Shown here: positions 43,170-51,636 of the stretch, piece after piece
Layout: each line of letters opens with the position of its first letter
How positions within the stretch are numbered: the stretch's first letter is position 1
Source: Cryobacterium sp. MP_M3
GTDB taxonomy: Bacteria > Actinomycetota > Actinomycetes > Actinomycetales > Microbacteriaceae
NCBI RefSeq assembly: GCF_015752155.1
Contig: NZ_JADOVI010000002.1
Coordinates: 1-64,000, forward strand
Direction: 5' to 3'
Length of the DNA: 64,000 bases
Translations under genes and position numbers: made by a program
Notes under the pieces: model-generated
Seen by the model: the letters and a program-made list of their open reading frames with translations, nothing else
What the model was told of the DNA's origin: nothing
The model's database searches: none

Positions 43170-44056
43170 CCGTCGTCCGGCAAGCCGGCGACCGCACCCG
43201 GCGCGGCGCCCGGCCGGGTCCGGTCGCGCGGGCCGGCGTCGCCCACGCTCCCTCGCGCACCATGCGGGCGGTGCTTCTGGGCGGGATCGGCCTGTTCTTC
43301 CTCATCCCTGTCGTGGCCATGGTCGAGTTCACCCTGCGCAAGGGCCTCGGCGGCGGGCACGATGCCTCCCGCTGGATCGCCCTGGCCCAGGGCGGCCTGA
43401 CCGGGCAATACCGGCAGGTGCTCGTCGCCCTCGGCAATTCGGTCGGCCTGGCCGTGGGAACCGTGCTGATCGTGCTCCTGCTGCTCGTGCCCACCCTGCT
43501 GCTGGTGCACATCCGTTTTCCCCGGCTGCGACGGGTGATGGAGTTCTTGTGCATCCTGCCGATCAGCATCCCGGCGATCGTGCTCGTCGTCGGGCTGGCC
43601 CCGGTCTACTCGCTGCTCTCCCGGCTCGCCGGCAGCGGCGTCTGGACCCTCGCCTTCGCGTACGGCATCACCGTGCTGCCCTACGCCTACCGGGCGATCC
43701 AGGCGAACCTGGACGGCGTCGACGTGCGCACCCTCAGCGAGGCGGCCCGCACCCTCGGCGCCGGCTGGGGGAGTGTGCTGTTCCGGGTGCTCGTGCCCAA
43801 CCTGCGCCGCGGCATCCTGGCCGGGGCGTTCATCGCCGTCGCCGTGGTGCTCGGCGAGTTCACCATCGCCTCCCTGCTGAGCCGGGTGAACCTGCAGACC
43901 GCGCTCGTCGTGGTCAGCAAGGCCGACCCGTACACGGCCGTGATCCTCTCCCTGCTCGCCCTGACCTTCGCGTTCCTGCTCCTGCTCCTCATCGGCCGCC
44001 TCGGCGCCGAACGCACCCGCCCGCGACGACGACGCCCCATCGGAGGCCGGCCATGA
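43166..44056 (+). CDS. ABC transporter permease (PotC-like)
   Basis: The 296-residue protein has an arginine-rich N-terminus, six helices and the EAA loop LSEAARTLGAGWGSVLFRVL. It starts in an ATGA overlap with the preceding permease and ends in an ATGA overlap with the ATPase gene. With its partner it forms the channel of the PotABCD-like importer. Confidence 0.9.
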   Translation: MTVVRQAGDRTRRGARPGPVARAGVAHAPSRTMRAVLLGGIGLFFLIPVVAMVEFTLRKGLGGGHDASRWIALAQGGLTGQYRQVLVALGNSVGLAVGTVLIVLLLLVPTLLLVHIRFPRLRRVMEFLCILPISIPAIVLVVGLAPVYSLLSRLAGSGVWTLAFAYGITVLPYAYRAIQANLDGVDVRTLSEAARTLGAGWGSVLFRVLVPNLRRGILAGAFIAVAVVLGEFTIASLLSRVNLQTALVVVSKADPYTAVILSLLALTFAFLLLLLIGRLGAERTRPRRRRPIGGRP

Positions 44057-45174
44057 CCCGGAACACCATCACCACAGCCGGCACCGGCAACGCCCCGAAG
44101 AGCCCGAACGCCGCGCCGCCCGGGCAGGCCGGGCGGCGCGGAGCCGTGGTCGAGTTCACCGGAGTGTCCAAGCACTTCGGCGGCCATCGGGCGCTCGACG
44201 GATTCGACCTCACCCTGCACGCCGGTGAGTTCGTCGCGCTGCTCGGTCCGAGCGGCAGCGGCAAGACGACGGCCCTGCGAGCTCTTGCCGGCCTCGAATC
44301 GACGGATGCCGGCACCATCCTGATCGACGGCGTCGACGTGTCCCTGCTGCCGACGAGCCAGCGCGACATGGGCATGGTCTTCCAGGCGTACTCGCTCTTC
44401 CCACACCTGAGCGCGGGGGAGAACGTTGAATTCGGCCTCCGGATGCGCGGGGTCGCCGCCGCGGCCCGTCGCAGCCGGGCCAGGGACGCCCTCGCCCTCG
44501 TCGGGCTCGACGACCACTACGACCGGTTCGCGCACCAGCTCTCCGGTGGCCAGCAGCAGCGGGTCGCCCTGGCCCGCGCCCTGGTCACCGAACCGAGGGT
44601 GCTCCTCCTCGACGAGCCGCTCTCCGCGCTCGACGCCAAGGTGCGGGTGAGCCTGCGCGAGGAGATCCGGCGGATCCAGACCGAGCTGGGCATCACCACC
44701 CTGTTCGTCACGCACGACCAGGACGAGGCGCTCGCCGTGGCCGACCGGGTCGCGGTCATGCGTGACGGCGGGATCGAGCAGGTCGGCACGCCGGAAGACT
44801 TGTACTCCCGGCCGGCGTCGCCGTTCATCGCCGACTTCGTCGGCCTCAGCAACCAGCTGGCCGGGGTCGTGCGCCACGGTTTCGCGGAGCTGTACGGCAC
44901 GAAGCTGCCGCTCGTCGACCCGTCGCAGGCCGACGGCGACGTGCTGGTCGCGGTCCGGCCGGAAGACCTCGAATTCTCCGGCGACGGGGTGGCCGGCGTC
45001 GTTGTCGCGTCCAGTTTCCACGGCTCGCTCCGCCGCACCCGGGTGCGGCTCGCCGACGGCGCCGAGTTGTCGGTGCAGCACGTCGTGCGGGTCCAGCCCG
45101 TTCCCGGTGACAGCGTGCGGCTACGCTTCTGCGGCGCCCCGGTCTCGGTCGAGGCGGTCGCGGTGTCCCGGTAA
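44053..45174 (+). CDS. ABC transporter ATP-binding protein (PotA/FbpC-like)
   Basis: The 373-residue protein has Walker A LLGPSGSGKTTALRAL, signature LSGGQQQRVALARAL, Walker B LLLDEPLSALD, and H-loop VTHDQDEALAVADRV. A C-terminal TOBE regulatory domain follows (LVAVRPEDLEFSGDG). This is the usual ATPase for polyamine, sulfate, iron and phosphonate importers. The first 33 residues, rich in Ala/Pro/Gly, extend beyond the family core. It completes the operon that starts with the binding protein. Confidence 0.92.
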   Translation: MTRNTITTAGTGNAPKSPNAAPPGQAGRRGAVVEFTGVSKHFGGHRALDGFDLTLHAGEFVALLGPSGSGKTTALRALAGLESTDAGTILIDGVDVSLLPTSQRDMGMVFQAYSLFPHLSAGENVEFGLRMRGVAAAARRSRARDALALVGLDDHYDRFAHQLSGGQQQRVALARALVTEPRVLLLDEPLSALDAKVRVSLREEIRRIQTELGITTLFVTHDQDEALAVADRVAVMRDGGIEQVGTPEDLYSRPASPFIADFVGLSNQLAGVVRHGFAELYGTKLPLVDPSQADGDVLVAVRPEDLEFSGDGVAGVVVASSFHGSLRRTRVRLADGAELSVQHVVRVQPVPGDSVRLRFCGAPVSVEAVAVSR

Positions 45175-45206
45175 CGGGCATGCACGGCGGCGAATGCGGG
45201 ATTGCC

Positions 45207-45212
45207 TAGAAT
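45207..45212 (+). promoter_or_regulatory. -10 box for a leaderless AI-2E family gene
   Basis: TAGAAT ends 6 bases before the GTG at 45219, the spacing expected if transcription starts at the first base of the start codon. No Shine-Dalgarno site is present. This fits a leaderless transcript. Confidence 0.5.
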
Positions 45213-45218
45213 GATCCG

Positions 45219-46451
45219 GTGACTGAATCCACAGGAAAGCCAGGCTGGGGCGCACTGCTGAGCGGGCGCAAACGGCGCGCCCTGGAACCGATCCCGAACG
45301 GGGTCGATGAGAACATCCCCGCCGGCATCCGCCTGGCCGGCGCGTGGTCGTGGCGGCTCGTCGCCATCGGGGCGGCGATCGCCGTCTTCCTTTTCGTCGT
45401 GGTGCAGTTGCGGCTCATCGTCATCCCGCTGCTCGTCGCCGTGCTCGTCTCGTCCCTCCTGGTCCCGCTGGTCGCGTTCCTCGTGCGGCACAAGTGGCCG
45501 AAGGGCCTCGCCGTCGCGCTCTCCCTGCTCGGCACCCTCGCCGTGCTCGGCGGCCTGATCACCCTGGCCGCCACCCAGATCGCGGATGGCACGACCGGCC
45601 TGAGCACCCGGCTCGCCGCCTCCTACGCCGGGCTGAAAGACCTCCTGCTCGCCTCGCCCCTGCACCTGACCGAACCGCAGATCAACGACTACCTGCAGCA
45701 GGCGTGGACGGCCATCCAGGCCGACAGCCAGGTCTTCGTCAGCGGGGCGCTGTCGGTGGGATCCTCGCTCGGCCACCTGCTGACCGGGCTGCTGCTGACC
45801 CTGTTCAGCCTCCTGTTCATCCTCATCGACGGGGCCGGAATCTGGGCCTGGATCGTGCGGATCTTCCCGCGTCGCGCCCGCGCCGCCGTCGCCGGGGCCG
45901 GCAAGGCCGGCTGGGAGACCCTGGGCAACTTCGCCAAGGTGCAGATCCTCGTCGCCTCGATCGACGCCGTCGGCATCGGCGTCGGGGCCGCGCTGCTCGG
46001 GGTGCCGCTCGCGGTGCCGATCGGCGTGCTGGTCTTCCTCGGTTCGTTCATCCCGATCGTCGGCGCCGTCGCGACCGGCGCGGTGGCCGTGGTCATCGCC
46101 CTGCTCTTCAACTCCTGGCCGATCGCGCTGGCCATGCTCGGCGTCGTGCTGCTCGTGCAGCAGATCGAAGGCCACGTGCTCCAGCCGCTGATCATGGGCA
46201 CGGCCGTCAAGGTGCACCCGCTCGGCGTGGTCCTCGTCGTGGCGGCAGGGTCGCTGCTCGCCGGCATCCCGGGCGCCCTGTTCGCCGTGCCGATCGCGGC
46301 GGTGCTGAACGTCATGATCAACTTCATCCACCGCGGCACCTGGCGTGCCGTGCCCGCGGACACGGTGCCCGCCATCAGCTCCCCGCTCTGGCAGACCGTG
46401 CCGCAAAGCCGCCCCGGCTTCCGCCCGAACGAGAGTGCCGCCCATGAGTAA
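45219..46451 (+). CDS. AI-2E family transporter-like permease
   Basis: The 410-residue protein has the eight-helix layout of the AI-2E/PerM family: RLIVIPLLVAVLVSSLLVPL early, an amphipathic middle domain (about 125-190), and SFIPIVGAVATGAVAVVIAL followed by QQIEGHVLQPLIMG late. The name comes from E. coli TqsA, but most members are not proven AI-2 exporters. The gene overlaps ilvA by 8 bases. Confidence 0.88.
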   Translation: MTESTGKPGWGALLSGRKRRALEPIPNGVDENIPAGIRLAGAWSWRLVAIGAAIAVFLFVVVQLRLIVIPLLVAVLVSSLLVPLVAFLVRHKWPKGLAVALSLLGTLAVLGGLITLAATQIADGTTGLSTRLAASYAGLKDLLLASPLHLTEPQINDYLQQAWTAIQADSQVFVSGALSVGSSLGHLLTGLLLTLFSLLFILIDGAGIWAWIVRIFPRRARAAVAGAGKAGWETLGNFAKVQILVASIDAVGIGVGAALLGVPLAVPIGVLVFLGSFIPIVGAVATGAVAVVIALLFNSWPIALAMLGVVLLVQQIEGHVLQPLIMGTAVKVHPLGVVLVVAAGSLLAGIPGALFAVPIAAVLNVMINFIHRGTWRAVPADTVPAISSPLWQTVPQSRPGFRPNESAAHE

Positions 46452-47679
46452 CGTTTCCCTCGTCGGCCCCACCCTGGCCGACTTCGAGGCCGCTCGCGGT
46501 GTCGTCGCCACGGTCGCCCGGGTCACCCCGATGGAGAGCTCCCGCTATCTCAGCGAACTGCTCGGCTCGCCCGTGCACCTCAAGTGCGAGAACCTGCAGC
46601 GCACCGGGTCGTACAAGATCCGCGGCGCCTACAATCGGCTCTCCCAGCTGACCGACGAGGAGAAGAGCCACGGCGTCGTCGCGGCCTCGGCCGGCAACCA
46701 CGCCCAGGGGGTCGCCTTCGCCGCCCGTGAACTGGGCATCAAGGCCACCATCTTCATGCCCGTCGGCGTTGCGCTGCCCAAGCTCCAGGCCACCCGCGAC
46801 TACGGGGCGCACGTCATCCTGCGCGGGAACACGGTCGCCGAGCCGCTCCTGGCTGCCGCGGCCTACGCCATCGAGACCGGCGCGATCCTGATCCCGCCGT
46901 TCGACCACCCGGATGTCGTCACCGGCCAGGGCACGCTGGGCCTGGAGATCCTCGACCAGGTTCCGGCCCTCGACACGGTCATCGTGCCCATCGGCGGCGG
47001 GGGCCTGATCTCCGGCGTCGCGAGCGCGCTCAAACAGCGCGCCGCCCGGGAGGGGCGCACGATCCGGGTGATCGGCGTGCAAGCGGAGAACGCCGCTGCC
47101 TACCCGCCGTCCCTGGCCGCGGGCGTGGCCACCGAGATCGTGATCTCGCCGACGATCGCCGACGGCATCGCGGTCGCCAAGCCGGGCCTGCTCAACTTCC
47201 AGATCGTGCGCGACGTGGTCGACGAGGTCGTCACGGTCACCGAGGACGACACCGCCCGCGCGCTGCTCGTGCTGCTCGAGCGCGCCAAGCTCGTGGTCGA
47301 ACCCGCCGGGGCGGTCGCCGTGGCGGCGATCCTGGCCGGGAAGATCACCGCGGCCGGGCCCACCGTCGCGATCCTCAGCGGCGGCAACATCGACCCGCTG
47401 CTGATGCAGCGCGTGATCAGCCACGGCCTCGCGGCATCCGGTCGGTATCTCACCCTGCGGATCATGCTGCCCGACCGCCCGGGTCAGCTTGCCCGCATCT
47501 CGGAGCTGCTGGCGGAGGCGCACGCCAATGTGATCGAGGTGCTGCACACCCGGCACGGGGTCGGCCTGCAGATCAGCGAGGTCGAGTTGAACATCAGCGT
47601 CGAAACGCGCGGACCCGACCACCGCCAGCACGTCGTTGACGTGCTTCGCTCGGCCGGCTACGACCCGCAGATCGACTAG
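46444..47679 (+). CDS. ilvA: Threonine ammonia-lyase
   Basis: The 411-residue PLP enzyme has the lysine in RTGSYKIRGAYN (Lys58), the phosphate loop SAGNHAQG and the glycine loop PIGGGGLISG. It has a single C-terminal ACT-like domain (about 333-411, LRIMLPDRPGQLARISELL). It converts threonine to 2-oxobutyrate for isoleucine synthesis or catabolism. The short single-ACT form is typical of actinobacteria. Its ATG lies 8 bases inside the preceding gene, so the two are co-translated. Confidence 0.93.
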   Translation: MSNVSLVGPTLADFEAARGVVATVARVTPMESSRYLSELLGSPVHLKCENLQRTGSYKIRGAYNRLSQLTDEEKSHGVVAASAGNHAQGVAFAARELGIKATIFMPVGVALPKLQATRDYGAHVILRGNTVAEPLLAAAAYAIETGAILIPPFDHPDVVTGQGTLGLEILDQVPALDTVIVPIGGGGLISGVASALKQRAAREGRTIRVIGVQAENAAAYPPSLAAGVATEIVISPTIADGIAVAKPGLLNFQIVRDVVDEVVTVTEDDTARALLVLLERAKLVVEPAGAVAVAAILAGKITAAGPTVAILSGGNIDPLLMQRVISHGLAASGRYLTLRIMLPDRPGQLARISELLAEAHANVIEVLHTRHGVGLQISEVELNISVETRGPDHRQHVVDVLRSAGYDPQID

Positions 47680-47688
47680 TCCGGTCTA

Positions 47689-47726
47689 CGTCGGCTCGAG
47701 CACCGCCGTCGGTGGTCGAGCCTGAC
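47689..47726. repeat. Second, imperfect copy of the GGCTCGA palindrome
   Basis: GTCGGCTCGAGCACC pairs with GGTGGTCGAGCCTGAC with a one-base bulge and one mismatch. The shared parts GGCTCGA, CACCG and TCGAGCCTG link it to the element at 39,602. It lies between the convergent ilvA and greA genes, where it can serve as terminator. Confidence 0.6.
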
Positions 47727-47748
47727 GAGCCCCCGCCCGCTCGGCCGG

Positions 47749-48240
47749 TTAGTTTCCGGCCCAGGTCTCGACGAGAAGGATCTCGACGGCGATGTCCTTG
47801 CCGCCGGGCGTGGTGTACGACGTCTTCGCCCCGACCTTCAGGCCGAGGATGGCGGAGCCGAGCGGGCTCTGCTCGCTGAACACGTCGAGGTCGCTGCCTC
47901 CGGCGATCTCACGGCTGCCGATCAGGAATCGCGTCTCATCGCCCGCGATCGTCGCGGTGATGACGGTGCCCGGCTCGACGACGCCCTGGCTTTCGGGCGC
48001 GTGGCCGACCTCGGCGTTGCGCAGCAGCACGACGAGGGTGCGGATGCGGGCCTCCATTTTGCCCTGCTCGTCCTTGGCGGCGTGGTAGCCGGAGTTCTCC
48101 TTGAGGTCGCCCTCTTCACGCGCGGACTCGATCTTCTTGGCGATCTCGACCCGTCCGACGGTGCTCAGGGACTCAAGCTCGGCGGCCAGGCGGTCATAGG
48201 CCTCCTGGGTCAGCCAGGTGACCGTTGTTGGGGTAGTCAT
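47749..48240 (-). CDS. greA: Transcription elongation factor GreA
   Basis: The 163-residue protein has an N-terminal coiled coil (YDRLAAELESLSTVGRVEIA, with tip SAREEGDLKENSGYHAAKDE that carries the acidic residues which enter the polymerase channel). The C-terminal domain has SEQSPLGSAILGLKVG. It rescues backtracked RNA polymerase. The ATG at 48240 is preceded by GAGGAGGAGAA. Confidence 0.96.
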   Translation of the reverse strand: MTTPTTVTWLTQEAYDRLAAELESLSTVGRVEIAKKIESAREEGDLKENSGYHAAKDEQGKMEARIRTLVVLLRNAEVGHAPESQGVVEPGTVITATIAGDETRFLIGSREIAGGSDLDVFSEQSPLGSAILGLKVGAKTSYTTPGGKDIAVEILLVETWAGN

Positions 48241-48310
48241 GGGTTCTCCTCCTCGTGCGCGTAGTGCGGTGAGTGTGACGCGCAGGGTCTGCCTGCGGCA
48301 ATACAACGGA

Positions 48311-48335
48311 CGCCCCGACGTATTACGTCAGGGCG
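48311..48335 (-). terminator. Hairpin after the DUF4307 gene
   Basis: CGCCCCGACGT (48,311-48,321) and ACGTCAGGGCG (48,325-48,335) form an 11-bp stem with one mismatch around ATT. On the minus strand it comes 12 bases after the DUF4307 stop and is followed by a moderately T-rich stretch, so it probably ends that transcript before greA. Confidence 0.6.
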
Positions 48336-48346
48336 AAGTGATCAGT

Positions 48347-48748
48347 CTAGGTCAGCCAGCACCGGTAAATCAATCCGGTGTTGCTCTGCTCGGTCGTGCG
48401 CACGACCTCGGTGAAGGCCCGTGAATACCGCTCGCTGGGCGGCAGGTCGATCACCTTCCAGCCGACGACGGTGAAGCCCTCGTTCAGCGCCTCGACCGCG
48501 CAACTCGCAGGCCGGCCGACCGGGATCGACGCTTCGAAGGTGACACTGACACTGTGCTCGTCGATGATGCTGTGCCGGATGTCCCGGGTCTCCAGCAGGG
48601 GCTGCGACCCGCCCAGCCCGATCCAGGCCACCCATACCACGAGCACGGTGAGGAGGGTCCCGGCGCCGATCCAGAGCAGTCGCCGGTCACGGATGCGCCG
48701 ATTCGGGGCGCGGCCGTACCGGGTGTCGAGGTTGCTGCTGACGGCCAC
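48347..48748 (-). CDS. DUF4307 domain membrane protein
   Basis: The 133-residue protein has SNLDTRYGRAPNRRIRDR at its N-terminus, one membrane helix (LLWIGAGTLLTVLVVWVAWI), then a beta domain (HSVSVTFEASIPVGRPASC). This is the DUF4307 pattern, which commonly sits beside mca and greA in actinobacteria. I prefer GTG 48748 with GGAG just upstream; a TTG at 48772 would add eight residues. The function is unknown. It is divergent from mca. Confidence 0.82.
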   Translation of the reverse strand: MAVSSNLDTRYGRAPNRRIRDRRLLWIGAGTLLTVLVVWVAWIGLGGSQPLLETRDIRHSIIDEHSVSVTFEASIPVGRPASCAVEALNEGFTVVGWKVIDLPPSERYSRAFTEVVRTTEQSNTGLIYRCWLT

Positions 48749-48817
48749 TGCGGCTCCACACTCACTGTTCAACGATTAGTCTTATCTCAAGGTTATCTGG
48801 CATTTCTGAGGAGTTTG

Positions 48818-49681
48818 ATGACACTGCGACTCTTGGCGGTGCACGCCCATCCCGACGACGAGTCGAGCAAGGGTGCGGCAACCTACGCCTACTATCGGAG
48901 CCTCGGCGCCGAGGTGATGGTGCTCAGCTGCACCGGGGGCGAGCGCGGCAGCATCCTCAACGACGCCATGGCCGGCCACGCCATGGCCGAGCGCGACCTC
49001 GCCGGCCTCCGCCGGCTCGAGATGCAGGCCGCGCAGGGCCACCTGGGTGTGCAGCACCGTTGGCTGGGCTATGAAGACTCCGGAATGAACGACGACGGCT
49101 CCGTTCCGTCCAACTCGTTCGCCGCCATCCCGCTCGACACCTCGGCCGAACCCGTCGTTCGGGTCATCCGGGAGTTCCGGCCGCATGTGCTCATCACCTA
49201 CGACGAGAACGGCGGCTACCCGCACCCCGACCACATCCGCTGCCACGACGTGTCGATGGAGGCCTACCGCGCTGCGGCCGACCCGGCCAGGTACCCGGAT
49301 GCCGGTGCCCCCTGGCAGGTCGACAAGCTCTACTTCGACCGGATCTTCAACCTCGAACGCGTCGACGCGATGTTCCTCGAACTGAGCGTCACCGAGCCGG
49401 AGTCCCCGCTGTTGGAGCCGCTCGGCGAGGCACGCGAATGGATGAAGAACTACCCGAAGCTGGCGACGACCCACGTGCCCGTCGGCGACTTCCTCGAGGC
49501 CAGGGACGCGGCCCTCCGTTCCCACGCGAGCCAGGTGGCGCCGGGCAGCAGCTTCTTCTTCTGGCCCAACGACCTCATCCGCAAGGCCTGGCCGTACGAG
49601 GACTTCCAGCTCGTCGAATCGAAAGTTGACACCGAAATGCCCGAATCCGATCTCTTCGCCGGCGTGCGGGACGACTCGTGA
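48818..49681 (+). CDS. mca: Mycothiol S-conjugate amidase
   Basis: The 287-residue protein is a LmbE-type zinc amidase with VHAHPDDESSKGAATYAYY (His11, Asp14) and the third ligand region GGYPHPDHIRCHD. The GERGSILNDAMAGHAM segment is typical of Mca, which cleaves mycothiol conjugates so that mercapturic acids can be exported. It marks the host as a mycothiol producer. It starts at ATG 48818 behind GAGGAG and overlaps the next gene by 4 bases. Confidence 0.93.
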   Translation: MTLRLLAVHAHPDDESSKGAATYAYYRSLGAEVMVLSCTGGERGSILNDAMAGHAMAERDLAGLRRLEMQAAQGHLGVQHRWLGYEDSGMNDDGSVPSNSFAAIPLDTSAEPVVRVIREFRPHVLITYDENGGYPHPDHIRCHDVSMEAYRAAADPARYPDAGAPWQVDKLYFDRIFNLERVDAMFLELSVTEPESPLLEPLGEAREWMKNYPKLATTHVPVGDFLEARDAALRSHASQVAPGSSFFFWPNDLIRKAWPYEDFQLVESKVDTEMPESDLFAGVRDDS

Positions 49682-50046
49682 CCGCGTTCCTGCTCGCCGG
49701 GCCGGTCGCGGGTTTCGTGCTGGCGAACACCCCGCCGCCCGAATTCAACCCCGACACCGTGACCCCGGGGCCGGCCGGCTTCGTGGCGATCTTCTTCGTC
49801 GCCGCGATGGTGGTGCTGCTGGGGTTCGACCTGAACCGGCGCATCCGCCGCAACACCTACCGTGCCCAGATCAAGGAGCGCCTCGCCGCCGAGATGGCCG
49901 CGAACGCCGCGCAGGAGTCGGGCGAAACGGATGCCGCCGGCGAAGCCGGCAGCCAGCCGACGCCCGGCCAGTCGCCCGGCCAGTCGCCCGGCCAGTCGCC
50001 CGGCCAGTCGCCCGGCCAGTCGCCCGGCCAGTCGCCCGGCCAGTAG
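49678..50046 (+). CDS. Small membrane protein with a PGQS repeat tail
   Basis: The 122-residue protein has an early hydrophobic stretch, a membrane helix (GFVAIFFVAAMVVLLGFDLN), a basic amphipathic helix (RRIRRNTYRAQIKERL), and a tail of seven PGQS units. The first part resembles small proteins often found after mca. The tail comes from a 12-bp repeat, and the stop codon is itself a changed repeat codon. It is coupled to mca by a GTGA overlap. The function is unknown. Confidence 0.75.
   Translation: MTAFLLAGPVAGFVLANTPPPEFNPDTVTPGPAGFVAIFFVAAMVVLLGFDLNRRIRRNTYRAQIKERLAAEMAANAAQESGETDAAGEAGSQPTPGQSPGQSPGQSPGQSPGQSPGQSPGQ
49963..50046. repeat. Seven tandem 12-bp units CCCGGCCAGTCG
   Basis: Units start at 49963 and repeat every 12 bases through 50046. 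The first six are identical; the seventh ends TAG in place of TCG and so supplies the stop codon. A decayed unit (CCCAACCAGTAG) follows. Unit number can vary without changing frame. Confidence 0.9.
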
Positions 50047-50072
50047 CCCAACCAGTAGACCGGCCGCCCTCG

Positions 50073-50774
50073 TCAGGGGTAGAGCGGGTGGGTCGCGATG
50101 ATCAGGATCGCCACCCAGTGGCAGAGGAACGCGACCACGGTCAGGCTGTGGAAGATCTCGTGGAACCCGAAGACGCCCGGCACCGGGTTGGGCTTCTTCA
50201 TCCCGTAGACCACGGCCCCTACCGAGTAGCACAGGCCGCCGATCATGATCAGGGCCATCATCGCCGCGTTCGCCTGGAAGAAGTCGACGATGAACATCAG
50301 CGCGCCCCAGCCGAGGGCGAGGTAGAGCGGAACGTAGAGCCAGCGCGGCGCGTGGATCCAGAACACCCGGAAGGCGATCCCCAGGATCGCGCCACCCCAG
50401 ACCAGGGACAGCAGCAGGATCGACTTGGCCGGCGGCAGGGCCAGAACCGCGATCGGCGTGTATGAACCTGCGATCAGCAGGAAGATGTTGGCGTGGTCGA
50501 TGCGCTTGAGCACGAGCCTGGTCATCGGCTTCCAGTTGAACCGGTGGTATAGCGCCGAGTTGCCGAACAGGAGCATCGAACTGAGCACGAAGACGAACGA
50601 ACTCCACTTCGCCGCGTCACCGTCGGCGAGCACGAGCAGGATGATGCCGGCCACGATCGTGACCGGGAACGTTCCGGCATGGATCCAGCCTCGCCAGGTG
50701 GGTTTGACGTCATCCGGGTGCGGAATGTCATTCTCCAGCAGCGGCAGGTTGGGGATGTCGTCCTCGGTGGCCAT
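50073..50774 (-). CDS. Hemolysin III / PAQR family membrane protein
   Basis: The 233-residue protein has seven membrane helices and the PAQR zinc-site motifs: SSMLLFGNSALYHRFNW (Ser and His), HANIFLLIAGSYTP, and the C-terminal GFHEIFHSLTVVAFLCHW with the His pair. Bacterial members (YqfA) affect membrane lipid homeostasis; toxin activity should not be assumed. The ATG is at 50774. Confidence 0.88.
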   Translation of the reverse strand: MATEDDIPNLPLLENDIPHPDDVKPTWRGWIHAGTFPVTIVAGIILLVLADGDAAKWSSFVFVLSSMLLFGNSALYHRFNWKPMTRLVLKRIDHANIFLLIAGSYTPIAVLALPPAKSILLLSLVWGGAILGIAFRVFWIHAPRWLYVPLYLALGWGALMFIVDFFQANAAMMALIMIGGLCYSVGAVVYGMKKPNPVPGVFGFHEIFHSLTVVAFLCHWVAILIIATHPLYP

Positions 50775-50843
50775 GCAGCCAGAATACGACAGGGCGCATG
50801 CCCGGTGCGGCACGCGAGCGCCAATGTGGGCTACCGTGAATGT

Positions 50844-51629
50844 GTGCAGAAGCGGCAGGTTCCCTGGGCGCGCGGCATCCTCTACGGGGTGTACCAGCGC
50901 CGCCTTCGTCGCGGGCTGACGCCGGATGTGCTTCCGGACCACGTGGCCATGATCATCGACGGCAACCGGCGGTGGGCCAGGCAGCTCGGCTTCGATTCGG
51001 CCGCCCACGGGCACCGCGCCGGGGCCGCCAAGATGCGCGAGTTCCTCAAGTGGTGCGACGACCTGGGCATCTCGGTGGTCACGCTCTACCTTCTCTCCTC
51101 GGACAACCTGACCAACCGCGGCAGCGAAGAACTCTCCGAACTGACCAAGATCATCGCCAAACTCGCCGAGGAACTCTCCCGCTACCGGGACTGGCGGGTG
51201 CAGCAGGTCGGTTCCAAGGCCGGGCTGCCCGACGCCCTCGTCGCGGCGCTCGACGCCGCGGAGGCGCGAACCGCCCGGAAGAAGGGCCTGCACATCAACC
51301 TCGCCGTCGGCTACGGCGGACGCACGGAGATCACCGACGCGATGCGCAGCATCGTCGGCGCGCACCTCGAGAACGGCGGCACGCTCTCCGACCTTGCCGA
51401 GACGCTCACGCCCGACCTGATCGGCGCGCACCTCTATACCGGCGGCCAGCCCGACCCCGACCTGGTCATCCGCACCTCGGGGGAGCAGCGGATCAGCGAC
51501 TTCATGCTCTGGCAGAGCGCGCACAGCGAGTTCTACTTCGTCGAGGCCCTCGGCCCCGACCTCCGCCAGGTGGACTTCCTGCGGGCTCTCCGCGACTTCG
51601 CCAAACGCCAGCGCCGATTCGGCGGGTAG
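50844..51629 (+). CDS. uppS: Isoprenyl transferase (undecaprenyl diphosphate synthase family)
   Basis: The 261-residue protein has the cis-prenyltransferase signature HVAMIIDGNRRWARQLG (Asp39) and the allyl-binding motifs HRAGAAKMREFLKWC, YLLSSDNLTNR and the late DLVIRTSGEQRISDFMLWQ. It makes the polyprenyl carrier for cell-wall synthesis. The GTG at 50844 has TACCGT seven bases before it, so it may also be leaderless. Confidence 0.94.
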   Translation: MQKRQVPWARGILYGVYQRRLRRGLTPDVLPDHVAMIIDGNRRWARQLGFDSAAHGHRAGAAKMREFLKWCDDLGISVVTLYLLSSDNLTNRGSEELSELTKIIAKLAEELSRYRDWRVQQVGSKAGLPDALVAALDAAEARTARKKGLHINLAVGYGGRTEITDAMRSIVGAHLENGGTLSDLAETLTPDLIGAHLYTGGQPDPDLVIRTSGEQRISDFMLWQSAHSEFYFVEALGPDLRQVDFLRALRDFAKRQRRFGG

Positions 51630-51636
51630 GAGACCG

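Noticed and set aside
49963..50046. CRISPR-like array
   Set aside because: The units are contiguous 12-mers without spacers and lie in a coding frame. It is a coding tandem repeat. I saw no CRISPR array or cas gene in the window.
50073..50774. Haemolytic toxin
   Set aside because: Hemolysin III is a historical family name. The protein is a PAQR-type seven-helix membrane protein and nothing indicates toxin activity.
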